The notes below the pieces were generated by a model. It was not told the origin of the DNA. It searched no databases and saw nothing but the letters and a program-made list of their open reading frames with translations. The translations under genes and the position numbers were made by a program. A DNA stretch of 64,000 nucleotides from Flavobacterium flabelliforme (lineage in GTDB: Bacteria > Bacteroidota > Bacteroidia > Flavobacteriales > Flavobacteriaceae): contig NZ_JAGFBU010000001.1 of NCBI RefSeq assembly GCF_017948675.1, positions 248,001 to 312,000 on the forward strand. Direction: 5' to 3'. This document shows positions 8,067 through 16,669 of this stretch, in pieces. Every line of letters begins with the position of its first letter. Position 1 is the stretch's first letter.

Positions 8067-8914
8067 CTACTTAATTCCTTGTGGTGCTGAATTTGCTCCA
8101 ACTGCTACTATTCCTTTAAAATACTCCCTAACCATCGCTTCTCCAAAACCTGAACCTGATAGATAATTATCACTTGCTTTTGCAAAACGATTACTCAAAA
8201 CAGCAGAACCTGCTTGAACAGCCCATTTGTTAAATGATTCTGGAGTTTGAAATCCCTGACCTTTCATAATATTATTAGGCGTCCACCCTATAGTTTCTCC
8301 AAAAATTGCGGGGCCAATTCCAGGCACTATTGAGCTAGCTGTCGATACCATATTTATATCTCCAAAACTTCTTCCATTAGCTAAATATTGAGCTGTTGCA
8401 TTAGATGCCATATTAATTCCAGCAGAGCCCCAAGTTATTTGAGATAAAGCTGCTGCTGCCCCCTCTCTAATAAATAGGATCCGCCAGCAGCTAAAGCTCC
8501 CTCAACTGCTAATATTGGAGCTGCAATTGCTCCCACAAGCATTAAACTATATTGCAAATCTTTCTCACGTCCATATGAAGGTCCGAAATCTCCCGAGGAA
8601 ACATAATTACTTTTATAACCTTTAACATTTACGTTATCAAGTTCAATCGTATTTCCTAAATCTTTTGACTTTACACAATTTTTATCCTTTTGTCCTACCC
8701 AAGTGGTAGAAGCATTATCATATTTCCAACTGCTACTGCTATCGATATGAATGGCGCCATCTTCCGCATCAACACCCGTGGGTGGCTCAGCAATCATTCC
8801 AGTTGGATCTGTAAATCGAATAGGATTATTGAATGTGTAAACATACGCTCCGTAATTAGCCAACTTCTCCGCCAAAGGATCCACATTCAACCACAAACTA
8901 GTCTTCATATCCAA
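8067..8914 (-). pseudogene. Rhs C-terminal toxin tip, cassette E, frameshifted
   Basis: The first frame (from 8914) starts in conserved Rhs core (MDMKTSLWLNVDPLAEK) and reaches the core/tip boundary NPIRFTDPTG, then a variable tip. It runs off frame at a C-run (8459-8463; G-run on the coding strand). One extra G would restore GAAAALSQITWGSAGIN into the second open stretch, which ends at 8067. The repaired tip of about 240 residues is alanine- and glycine-rich with a hydrophobic centre (LMLVGAIAAPILAVEGALAAGG). No toxin family was recognised. There is no start codon of its own beyond a core methionine, so it is probably a silent cassette. Confidence 0.7.
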
Positions 8915-9150
8915 ATACCTCGCCCCATAATAGCTAAGATTCGTTTCTCTGTCTAATTCCTTTCCATTAAAAAGATAAGGCGAAGAAAACGAGCTAGAAT
9001 GCTCCTCGAATAAAATGGCTCCAAATCGATTTTAGGAGATTCAGCGATTCCAAAAAAACAATAAAAACTAGAGTTAAAGGCTATGTACTCAACATGCTGA
9101 CTTATGCTTCGGTTTCGGGTTGTAATATAAGAAGTAATTCCCAAATGATC
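8915..9150 (-). repeat. Rhs core arm of cassette E, with 53-bp insertion
   Basis: This is homologous to about 19875-20075 of the main rhs gene (HLGSTSYITTRNGS to YYGARYLD). A 53-base insertion at 9026-9078 breaks the frame between VEYIAF and LFEEHSSS. The same insertion lies in cassettes A, C and D. Confidence 0.8.
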
Positions 9151-9176
9151 AGTTTTTTCTCAACATTATAAAATAT

Positions 9177-9205
9177 AAAAACCTAGCAATTACGCTTGGT
9201 TTTTT
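9177..9205 (-). terminator. CCAAGC-type hairpin terminator
   Basis: ACCtAGCaattacGCTTGGT followed by T on the plus strand and A/T-rich sequence on the minus strand. It belongs to the repeated junction terminator set (9411, 10971, 13212, 13383, 16483, 18096). Confidence 0.6.
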
Positions 9206-9291
9206 ATTCTATTTACTTACTCAACTTTGTGGGCACGAGCCAGAGGCATCGCGCTAGCCGTTGAACTTATTTCTGCTCGCGCCAGCTGGGG
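9206..9291. repeat. G+C-rich junction repeat (GAGCCAGAGGC type)
   Basis: The shared TACTCAACTTTGTGGGC string leads into CACGAGCCAGAGGCATCGCG, CTAGCCGTTGAACTTATTTC and TGCTCGCGCCAGCTGGG. Close copies lie at 13258-13325 and 18150-18212. It is far more G+C-rich than its surroundings. Confidence 0.65.
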
Positions 9292-9405
9292 CAATTAATT
9301 GAACAGTTAGACAGCAAACAAAAAGAATCTATTTTTAGCATTATTGATATTGCTATTTATAATTTAAAAATAAAACAGACACTCTCAAACGCCTTAACAC
9401 TATAA
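9292..9405 (+). pseudogene. Tail of an XRE-type HTH regulator (remnant)
   Basis: The plus strand reads QLIEQLDSKQKESIFSIID then IAIYNLKIKQTLSNALTL and a TAA at 9403-9405. This resembles the C-terminal tail that follows the HTH domain in many Bacteroidota XRE regulators. The DNA-binding part is missing, replaced on the left by the G+C-rich repeat. It was probably carried in with the junction sequence. Confidence 0.45.
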
Positions 9406-9410
9406 AACAC

Positions 9411-9439
9411 AAAAACCAAGCGACTACGCTTGGTTTTTT
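9411..9439. terminator. CCAAGC-type hairpin terminator
   Basis: AAAACCAAGC-gacta-CGCTTGGTTTTTT. On the minus strand it would end transcripts coming from the cassette-D immunity gene. Confidence 0.65.
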
Positions 9440-9463
9440 ATTTTGTTTACTTGCTCTACTTTG

Positions 9464-9538
9464 TGGGTGCGAAGTCAGAGACATTCGCACAGCGTACACG
9501 ACAAATTTATTTTTCTAAAGAATTCTTAGTAGAGCTGT
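9464..9538. repeat. 75-bp direct repeat after immunity D
   Basis: GCGAAGTCAGAGACATTCGC followed by ACAGCGTACACGACAAATTTA and TTCTAAAGAATTCTTaGTAGAGCTGT is nearly identical to 11170-11245. Both copies lie directly 3' of a cassette immunity gene. Confidence 0.75.
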
Positions 9539-9542
9539 GGTT

Positions 9543-9911
9543 TTAATTTCGCATTTTTAAACTTTCTGGATCATCTTTCAAATAATATGCAGGTCTATTT
9601 ATAGACGGAAAACTTTCTAAATAAAGTACTTCTATTGTATCACCAGGAGAAAACTTGCTACTTTGTGAATCTCCTTTATATTCGATATTATTTACAAAAA
9701 AACTATATGAATATGAAAAATCCCTTGGGCTAATATTTTGATTAGGATAAATATTCTTCTCATTTATAACGACAGCGTTCTTAGTAGAAGAATTATTTTC
9801 TAAAATTAAGTCAACAAAGAACCATTTAAAAAGCGTAAAAAAAATATAGATAAATATTAATATCAAAAATAAGCTAGAAATGTAATTATAAACTTTTTTA
9901 TTTTTTTTCAT
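9543..9911 (-). CDS. Candidate immunity protein, cassette D (single TM plus beta domain)
   Basis: The 122 residues comprise a basic N-terminus, one membrane segment (about residues 10-32) and a beta-rich outer domain (FSYSYSFFVNNIEYKG, then FSPGDTIEVLYLESFPSINRP). The F-x-PGD...V-x-YL...P-x-x-x-RP pattern looks DUF3592-like and parallels the cassette-E protein at 7675-8064. The ATG overlaps the predicted end of the preceding toxin tip (stop at 9898-9900), as expected for a coupled toxin-immunity pair. Function is inferred from context. Confidence 0.6.
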   Translation of the reverse strand: MKKNKKVYNYISSLFLILIFIYIFFTLFKWFFVDLILENNSSTKNAVVINEKNIYPNQNISPRDFSYSYSFFVNNIEYKGDSQSSKFSPGDTIEVLYLESFPSINRPAYYLKDDPESLKMRN

Positions 9912-10664
9912 TTGTTCGTTCTTTAATTATATCAATTTTAGTTTTTGTGCCTGCGCTAAATGCATTCTTTAAAGATTTCTGAAATTGATCATTAACTTTT
10001 GGAGCTACATTTTTTATACTTTTAGCAGTTTGTTTGATCGTTCTATTTAAACTTCCAGTAACATTGATATTAACTGAGCGTAGAATCTTTTCGTATTCTT
10101 TGCTATTTCACCACTATTAATTTTAATAAGTTTAGACGCTTTATCCCCTGCAACCGCACCAATTTTTCCCCCAAAAGCTTCCATTGCTACGTCAATAGCA
10201 ACATTTTTGTAAATATTTTTCACATTTGTTTCCACTGAGTGCTCCCAATTGCCATCCTTTCCTGTTTTTATTTCTACAATATTATTTGCTACAGCTACAG
10301 CACTTTTCACCACTAATCTTCTGACAACACTAGCTCCACTTGTTAAACCGCCTTCAACAACTGCAAGAACTATAGAAGAAACATTAATATTTTTAGTAAA
10401 TGCTTCGGATCCTCTAGCTCCTTTAGAATAATTTGCAGCTACCTGTATACCGTAATCAACTAGTGCGCCTCCAATTGCAAAAAAAATTGGATTTTCACCA
10501 TCTGGATCCTTTAATTTTACAGGAGATTGGTAACAATAAGCATAGGTAGATAGATTTTGAGGATTAAAAGCTGTTGAAGATAAATTATCTTCATCATATT
10601 CTAGAAACTCTTCTTTCAAAGTCAACGGATCCACACTCAACCAAAGTGAGGTCTTCATATCCAA
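9898..10664 (-). pseudogene. Rhs C-terminal toxin tip, cassette D, frameshifted
   Basis: The tip opens in Rhs core (MDMKTSLWLSVDP), passes the boundary SPVKLKDPDG, and continues with a helical, valine/alanine-rich tip. The frame ends early at 10047. A one-base loss in the T-run at 10099-10101 explains this: the other frame continues EYEKILRSVNINVTGSLNRT and KQTAKSIKNVAPKVNDQF to a TAA at 9898-9900 that overlaps the immunity ATG. The repaired tip has about 220 residues. No catalytic motif was recognised. The arm upstream also has a nonsense codon (NL-stop-YYSARYLD), so the cassette is silent. Confidence 0.7.
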
Positions 10665-10945
10665 ATACCTAGCACTGTAATACTATAGGTTAGTTTCTCT
10701 ATCTAACTCCTTCCCATTAAACAAGTATGGAGAAAAAAACGAGCTGGAATGCTCCTCAAATAAAATGGCTCCAAATCGATTTTAGGAGATTCAACGATTC
10801 CAAAAAAACAATAAAAAAGAGAGTTAAAGGCTATGTACTCGACATGCTGACTTATGCTTCCGTTTCGGGTTGTAATATACGAAGTACTTCCTAAATTATC
10901 GGGTTTGTAATATACGAAGTACTTCCCAAATGATCAGTTTTTTCT
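10665..10945 (-). repeat. Rhs core arm of cassette D, with 53-bp insertion
   Basis: Same core segment as the other arms. The 53-base insertion is at 10776-10828. Unique to this arm is a short tandem duplication of TAATATACGAAGTACTTCC at about 10876-10935. Confidence 0.8.
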
Positions 10946-10970
10946 CAACATTATAAAACACAAAAACCAA

Positions 10971-10992
10971 ACAATTACGCTTGGTTTTTTTA
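10971..10992. terminator. CCAAGC-type hairpin terminator
   Basis: AACCAAaCaattacGCTTGGTTTTTT. A mismatch (A for G) weakens the stem relative to the other junction copies. Confidence 0.5.
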
Positions 10993-10995
10993 TGT

Positions 10996-11247
10996 TTAAT
11001 TCACAACACTAGCAAAACTGCTCTTATAGCCTTTCTCGTAAAAGTCAGGAGACTTTATCAAATTTACGACTTATAACAACTTTCTAAAAAAGCGCAAAGT
11101 CCTGAGACATTTGCGGAGCAGTCGCCAACTTTAAGAACCCTTCGTAGAGCTGGGATACTCTTCGCAGAGCCGGGGGCGAAGTCAGAGACATTCGCACAGC
11201 ATACACGACAAATTTACTTTTCTAAAGAATTCTTCGTAGAGCTGTCT
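10996..11247. other. Junction between cassettes D and C
   Basis: It holds a short coding-like tail on the minus strand (SPDFYEKGYKSSFASVVN, TAA at 10996-10998; upstream stop after about 24 codons), which I cannot assign. It also holds several G+C-richer palindromic pieces (GCGCAAAGTCC...GACATTTGCGG, TTCGTAGAGCTGGG) and the second copy of the 75-bp direct repeat (11170-11245). No intact gene is present. Confidence 0.5.
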
Positions 11248-12126
11248 TTAATATTTCTTATTATAATCTTTCCAATCTTTGGGATATTTTTTCTTTACTT
11301 TCTCTATTATATAGTCCGGAATTGGTTCTTTATCATAATCTAGCCCTTTCTTTTTTAAAAACTGAATAGCTTTGGTTTTGGCTTTGTACTGGTCTGAACT
11401 CAAATCGACAACTACTGTACGTAAACCCTCGAGAATATAAACATTGTGATCATCTGCCATCCTGTACAGTATTTTATCGTAATCTGCTCCTTTCTCTAAT
11501 AAATATAATAACGCGTCCATATTATCATGAACTATGGCATCAGACAAAGGTAAATTAGTATAGACTTCTGGACCATTATTGGAATAATTAATATCTGCCC
11601 CGGCATTTACCAAGAGCTTTACCCTTACAAGGCTATTGGGATCCACATAGGATATTGCATTATTTAAACCCGCACTTCTTGCTTGATCACCCTCTTTTCC
11701 TGGTGCTGTTTCTAATGAATTAGCATTTCCTCCATATTTTAATACTAATTTTAAATATTCCGGATCTTCATTTCCTGCTGCATAAATTACCGCATTTGTA
11801 CCGTATTTAAAGTCTTTCAAGTTCGGATTTGCACCTAATTCAAGTAGAGTTTTTAAACTTTTATATTGATTATTATATATAGCAAACATTAAAAGAGTTC
11901 CACCAAACCGAGACTCTTGAAAATTAATAATTGATTTGTTTTTTGCAACTTCTTCTCTAATTTTAATAATGTCTTCATCTTCTACTGCTTTAGATAACGC
12001 CCAAGCTGGAGTATCTTGAAATAATCTGTAATCTTTTCCTATCAACTTTGTTTTATCTACTTTAGTTTCTCTATTACAGCTGAGGAGAAGAAAAACTAGA
12101 CCGAAAATTATATATTTAGAGTTCAT
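11248..12126 (-). CDS. Ankyrin-repeat lipoprotein, candidate immunity for the lipase tip
   Basis: The 292 residues start with a lipoprotein signal peptide whose lipobox is LLLSC (Cys at about residue 17). Ankyrin repeats follow: GTLLMFAIYNNQYKSLKTLL then ELGANPN, and TNAVIYAAGNEDPEYLKLVL, plus two weaker ones (about residues 60-230). It lies 16 bases after the stop of the lipase tip. Known antibacterial lipase effectors are often paired with ankyrin or similar repeat lipoproteins that bind the enzyme in the periplasm, so immunity is a reasonable inference. The frame is intact, although its toxin partner has a stop codon. Confidence 0.7.
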   Translation of the reverse strand: MNSKYIIFGLVFLLLSCNRETKVDKTKLIGKDYRLFQDTPAWALSKAVEDEDIIKIREEVAKNKSIINFQESRFGGTLLMFAIYNNQYKSLKTLLELGANPNLKDFKYGTNAVIYAAGNEDPEYLKLVLKYGGNANSLETAPGKEGDQARSAGLNNAISYVDPNSLVRVKLLVNAGADINYSNNGPEVYTNLPLSDAIVHDNMDALLYLLEKGADYDKILYRMADDHNVYILEGLRTVVVDLSSDQYKAKTKAIQFLKKKGLDYDKEPIPDYIIEKVKKKYPKDWKDYNKKY

Positions 12127-12142
12127 CTTTTTATATTTTTTG

Positions 12143-12943
12143 TTAACGTAATGATGTTGGAGGAGTTATAGCTTCTTTTATTATATCCCATGTTTTTTCA
12201 AAAAAGCCTCTTGTTCCTTGTAAATTTTCAATCCTGTTATTGATACTATGTCCGTTAAGAATAGCACTCCAACTTTTCGGAGCTAAGTAATATCTCTTAC
12301 CGCTAGTTGCTGGCAGAGGTGTAATTATATCTTGCAAAAAATTAAGAGGATCTGTTGCGGTAATATAAGCATCTACTTTTGCTCCATTTAAACCAAATCT
12401 GCCTTTGGTAAAAACACTTAACCCCGCTTGATTAAAAGTTATAGCTTTACCTCCAGTACTTACAGCATTCCATTCTGCTAAAGAACCCCCTAAAGAATGC
12501 CCCGTAAAGGTGATTTCAGCATTTCCTATTCGTTTTTTTACAGCTTCTGTCGTCTTCTTTGAGTCTTTATATTGTCGCGATAGACCCAAAGGTTGTTTTA
12601 CATCTGCACCTACATCTTTCCAACTTTCTTCTGTTCCAGCAGTAGCATAAGTATATTCTGTTTTTCCATTTGCGTCTTTTCTTTCATAAATAGCAGATTT
12701 AAAACCTGAATCATCATTATATAATTTTATACCTTTTGCAATATTAGAAACTTTCCAACCACCTCATAATTTAACTTTGCTGTCGTAAACGTGCGATGAC
12801 ATTAGCGCAGCTTCATATGGAGTTGGTGCTTGTCCATCAGGATTAATTAAATTAATAGGATTGTTAAAAGTATACACATAAGCTCCAATATTTTGCATTT
12901 TCTCCGCCAACGGATCCACACTGAACCAAAGCGAAGTCTTCAT
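12143..12943 (-). pseudogene. Rhs C-terminal toxin tip, cassette C: class-3 lipase, nonsense mutation
   Basis: The frame opens in Rhs core (MKTSLWFSVDPLAEK) and passes the boundary NPINLINPDG. It then reads YEAALMSSHVYDSKVKL, a TGA (12764-12766), and GGWKVSNIAKGIKLYNDDSG on through to the tail. The lipase motif is GHSLGG (nucleophile Ser in the segment ITFTGHSLGGSLAEW), with a later Asp (TATDPLN) and His (LNGHS) suited to a class-3 lipase triad. Without the TGA (for example a CGA to TGA change) the tip would be about 230 residues. As it stands only the 148-residue part from 12589 is open; it keeps the triad but loses the first strands. Confidence 0.75.
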
Positions 12944-13190
12944 ATCTAAATATCTAGCCCCATAATAGCTAAGATTCGTTTCTCTGTCTAATTCCTTTCC
13001 ACTAAAAAGATAAGGCGAAGAAAACGAGCTAGAATGCTCCTCAAATAAAATCTCTCCAAATCGATTTTAGGAGATTCAGCGATTCAAAAAAAACAATAAA
13101 AAAGAGAGTTAAAGGCTATATACTCGACATGCTGACTTATGCTTCCGTTTCGGGTGGTAATATACGAAGTACTTCCCAAATGATCAGTTT
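12944..13190 (-). repeat. Rhs core arm of cassette C, with 53-bp insertion
   Basis: Same core arm, with the insertion at 13061-13113. Here the base pattern before the insertion is TCTCTCCAAA, as in the main rhs gene (ATCTCCCCAAA), rather than TGGCTCCAAA as in the other cassettes. Confidence 0.8.
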
Positions 13191-13211
13191 TTTCTCAACA
13201 TTATAAAACAC

Positions 13212-13492
13212 AAAAACCAAGCAATTAAGCTTGGTTTTTGTGTTTTGTTTACTTGCTCAACTTTACGGGCACGAGCCAGAGGCACCGCGCTAGCCGTTGA
13301 ACTTATTTCTGCTCGCGCCAGCTGGTGTTGTAATATACGAAGTACTTCACAAATTATCAGTTTTTTCTCAACATTAAAAATACAAAAACCAAGCAATTAC
13401 GCGTGGTTTTTTATTCTATTTATTTGCTCAACTTTGTGAGCATAGATTGCAAATCTGCGCTAGCCTTGTCGAGATATCCGAGCGATCGGGGG
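13212..13492. repeat. Double junction: two terminators and two repeat types
   Basis: CCAAGC hairpins lie at 13212-13239 and 13383-13412. Between them is the GAGCCAGAGGC G+C-rich repeat (13265-13325) and a second partial arm start (TAATATACGAAGTACTTCAC at 13328). A REP-like AGATTGCAAATCTGCGCTAG and ATATCCGAGCGATCGG follow at 13443-13489. It looks like two junctions stacked after loss of a cassette. Confidence 0.6.
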
Positions 13493-13509
13493 CCGAAAAA
13501 GCCCAATAA

Positions 13510-13641
13510 ACAATTACAGATACCGAACTTTTGACAATGTTTACTAAAGCACAATTACTGGAAGATGATGACAGAAAGTGTGTGAAATCGCTTTTAAAAG
13601 CGTTTCTGTTTCAAAAGGATATGATTAAACAATTAGCTTAA
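13510..13641 (+). pseudogene. Tail of an XRE-type HTH regulator (remnant)
   Basis: The plus strand reads ITDTELLTMFTKAQLLEDDD then RKCVKSLLKAFLFQKDMIKQ and ends LA-TAA at 13639-13641. This resembles the conserved tail of small Bacteroidota XRE regulators (L-x-x-DDR-x-x-V-x-x-L-I-x-AF-L). The HTH part is missing. The frame is closed on the left by a TAA at 13507-13509. Confidence 0.55.
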
Positions 13642-13702
13642 GAATAATCCCCAAGAAAAATTTAAAGATTTCTTCGCTAAAAATGTAGCAATATTACAGC
13701 AT

Positions 13703-13735
13703 AAAAAAACCGAGCAAAATTGCTCGGTTTTTTTT
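13703..13735. terminator. Bidirectional Rho-independent terminator
   Basis: AAAAAAACCGAGCAAaaTTGCTCGGTTTTTTTT. It would serve the minus-strand 3-TM gene ending at 13760. Nearly the same stem is at 7547-7577. Confidence 0.75.
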
Positions 13736-13759
13736 AGATAGTTATATGTTTATAAATCT

Positions 13760-14059
13760 TTAATTACTTTGAGCATTTCTATTCTTCTTTCTTTTTATCC
13801 AACTTAAAAATTTATAAAATAAAAACCAAGTAATGAAAAATACTGGTAGTTGTAACATACAGGTAGATAAAATAGAGTTATCTACCATTACCAATCCCCA
13901 CAAAAGTACATTTATAGGAATAGTTATTATTTCTAATATAATCCACAACAAATTATCATAATCAAATTTAAAAATTGCATATTTAGGAAAACTGAAAAGA
14001 ACAATAATAGTCCCTAACAATACATATACAAAACTTATAATAAATGAAAGTTTTTTCAT
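13760..14059 (-). CDS. 3-helix membrane protein, candidate immunity for the PLA2-like tip
   Basis: The 99 residues have three hydrophobic segments (about residues 4-25, 36-60 and 68-90) and a basic tail (IKRKKNRNAQSN). Its start is 3 bases after the stop of the toxin tip at 14063. No family was recognised. A membrane-embedded partner would fit a toxin that attacks membrane lipids. This is inference from position and topology. Confidence 0.55.
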   Translation of the reverse strand: MKKLSFIISFVYVLLGTIIVLFSFPKYAIFKFDYDNLLWIILEIITIPINVLLWGLVMVDNSILSTCMLQLPVFFITWFLFYKFLSWIKRKKNRNAQSN

Positions 14060-14062
14060 AAT

Positions 14063-16343
14063 CTAAGGGTGTAAATAAATAGGATTTGTAAATGAAGATG
14101 GAACAGTCAAAGCGCCTTTAACTACTTCAATAATATTATTTACGGATTGTTTAGGCGAAGAAAGAAGATTTAGGCCTACTCCTAATTTAGTTGCTTGCCA
14201 CCATAATTTATATTCACCAGCTTCCCAATATTTATTAGCCAACCGATCCATACTTTTTACAAATTTTTTATCTGCTTGAATTGTATTGAACTGTAACAGA
14301 AGACCTGATGCGCCTGATGCTTTTACTGCGTCGTAATCTTTATCATGTATATAAGCTGGAACTTCAATTTTAAATGGTCTTACCGAATAATCAGATTGAC
14401 CATTGTATTTTCTTGGGTTATCAGAACCTGGATAATTATAATTATATTTATTCTGATTTAATGTTTCAGGATTCAATTTATCAATATTAACCTTATTGTC
14501 TTTCATACTTGAATATAAAGTTTTGGATGCAGATTTAGTAAGATTAGCATCTTTATTGTTTTTGTTTACATATTCCCTTAAAGTTTCAGCATTGTCTCCT
14601 TTGTCTTTAATTAGTACGTTTTTATTATTAGCGTCTTCATGCCAATCAGAAGCACGACCATCAGTATCTACAAATATCAAAGGATTATTAAAGCAAAAGT
14701 TATATGGTGACATACTAGGATACTTCTCCGCCAACGGATCCACACTCAACCAAAGACTAGTCTTCATATCTAAATATCTAGCCCCATAATAGCTAAGATT
14801 CGTTTCTCTGTCTAATTCCTTCCCATTAAAAAGATAAGGCGACGAAAACGAGCTGGAATGCTCCTCAAATAAAATGGCTCCAAAGGCTATGTACTCGACA
14901 TGCTGACTAATGCTTCCGTTTCGGGTGGTAATATACGAAGTACTTCCGAGATGATCGGGATGGAAATAAAAAATATCATTCTCAGGCAATCCAATTCCTG
15001 TAAATCCTTCTCCAGGCTTTACCGTTGTTGGTTCCACGGGCGGGCCAAATTGAACTGGTGGACCTGGAACATCGCCGGGTTTATTAAAAATAGGATTTTT
15101 TGGCCAGCCTTCCGGCGGTGCTTGGTTTTCTGCTGCGGGTTTTAGCACTTCACTCGGATACGGATTGCCAGTAAACTCGGGCGTTGCATAAATACCTTGC
15201 TGGGTGGGTGGTCCGGGCGGTAAACCTAAACTTTTTACATAAGTATCCATTGCTTTTTGTTGCTCTGCCGTCAGGTTTGTATAATTTACTCCGCCAGCAG
15301 TAATACCCAAAGGTTGTGCAAAGGCGCCGTTTCCTAATTTGCTCACAATACGTCCTGCGCCTTCAAAATAATGTTTGGTAAATTTCCCTTTGCTGATCAC
15401 AAAATAAGGAGAAATATATCCTGTATAATCATCGGTATGCACAATAGTTGCAGCCGTTTGTCCATTGATGGCCACGTTTTGAGAATCTCCAGAGCTTTTT
15501 ATGACTCTTTCGCCTCCTGCATCGTACGTATATTGATGAATGCGTCCGTTGTCATTGATTCCCATGAGTCTGTTTTCTTCGTCCCATGTCATTTTTCTAA
15601 AGCTCTTTTCTTCAGAATAACTCGTTGGGTTTCCGTTACCGTCATAAACGTAAACTCTTGGCTCTGCTTTTCCTACTTCTACTATTTTGTTGGGCGCATT
15701 CGGATGCAATTCATTATCGTAATTGTAATCCAACACATAGCCTTTTTGCTCATTGTTCACCGTATGCACTAAATTTTTATTAGTAATGTTGTGCATTTTA
15801 TTGTAGCTCATGTTCAACTCATACTTGGCTTTGGTAAACTCACCGTTGTAAATGGCTTTGGCAGTTTTCAGTCGGTAAAAATCATCGTATTGGTATTCAT
15901 GATTGGAGGTTCCGCCCAATGTATTATTGATAATCGGAGCGGTATTTTTGATATTCAATACATTTCCAACCAGATCATACCCATACGAATTGTTCATCAC
16001 TTGCCTCGCTCCACTTTTGACTTGCAGTTGTTGCAATCGACGCATCGTAGGATCGTAGGTATAATTGGTTTCGGTGTCGTTTCCGTATTTCAAATACTTG
16101 CGTTGCTCAAATTCATCATACGCCAATTGCTTGATGTAATCATACGTATGACTTTCTTTCTTGCCTTGCATGCTTTGCAAATTACCCGCTCGGTTGTAGG
16201 TATAATCGACCACTTCACCATCAGGATAGGTCATTTTCTGAATTCGGTTCCAAGTATCGTATTCGAACTGCGAAATATACGTTTGCACATCGGTTGGTGT
16301 AATACGCAAGGTTCGAATTTCCTTTTCGACTTCGCCTAGTTTT
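14063..16343 (-). CDS. Truncated second rhs copy with PLA2-like tip (cassette B)
   Basis: About 1.6 kb of this copy (14745-16343) is nearly identical to 19870-21461 of the main rhs gene. It includes the proline-rich stretch (GLPPGPPTQQGIYATP) and the FHPDHLGSTSYI and YLFNGKELDRET motifs. Homology stops sharply at 16343, 11 bases before an interspersed repeat, and no ATG or SD is present: a TAA lies just upstream and the first start-like codon is a TTG at 16309. The tip after NPLIFVDTDG is unique. Its segment PAYIHDKDYDAVKASG followed by QADKKFVKSM resembles the His-Asp catalytic loop of phospholipase A2-like Rhs toxins; that match is by eye. It is probably silent, and it is the only arm without the 53-bp insertion. 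Confidence 0.75.
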
Positions 16344-16353
16344 ACTTTGTTTT

Positions 16354-16437
16354 AGGAGCTATTTCCAGCTATCATTCCAATCTTTTTTGTCCGCCGCGGC
16401 GAACAAAAAAGGATTTTCCCTTCTATCTGGGCTAGGG
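16354..16437. repeat. Interspersed repeat, copy B
   Basis: AGGAGCTATTTCCAGCTATC, then CATTCCAATCTTTTTTGTCC, a palindrome GTCCGCCGCGGCGAAC, then AAAAAAGGATTTTCCC and CTGGGCTAGGG. It abuts the truncated end of the second rhs copy. Confidence 0.8.
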
Positions 16438-16669
16438 TATCTGTTTTTATAATTACATTTTTTTTAAACCACTCCAAAACACAAAAACCAAGCAATTACG
16501 CTTGGTTTTTTATTTTGTTTACTTGCTCAACTTTACCGGCACAGAATGCAATTCTGCGCGATCGGGGCTAGCCCAGTAATACCTTATGCTCGCGACGGCG
16601 GGGGAGTTGTAAACCTATACTAGGATCAACTATAAATATGTAAACTTTTTTTTAGGACGATACAGGGTA
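16438..16669. other. Junction between cassettes A and B
   Basis: It contains a CCAAGC...GCTTGG hairpin terminator (16483-16511), the TTTACTTGCTCAACTTT string, and a REP-like palindrome (ACAGAATGCAATTCTGCGC, 16541-16559). A G+C-rich piece (GGGGCTAGCCCAG, GCTCGCGACGGCGGGGG) follows. No gene is seen. Confidence 0.6.

Noticed and set aside
9026..9078. The 53-bp insertion as an integron-type attachment site
   Set aside because: It has no inverted core sites or foldable stem, and no integrase gene is in the window.
10996..11068. Coding-like tail SPDFYEKGYKSSFASVVN on the minus strand
   Set aside because: Closed by a stop after about 24 codons and not matched to any family I know; kept only as a note in the junction entry.
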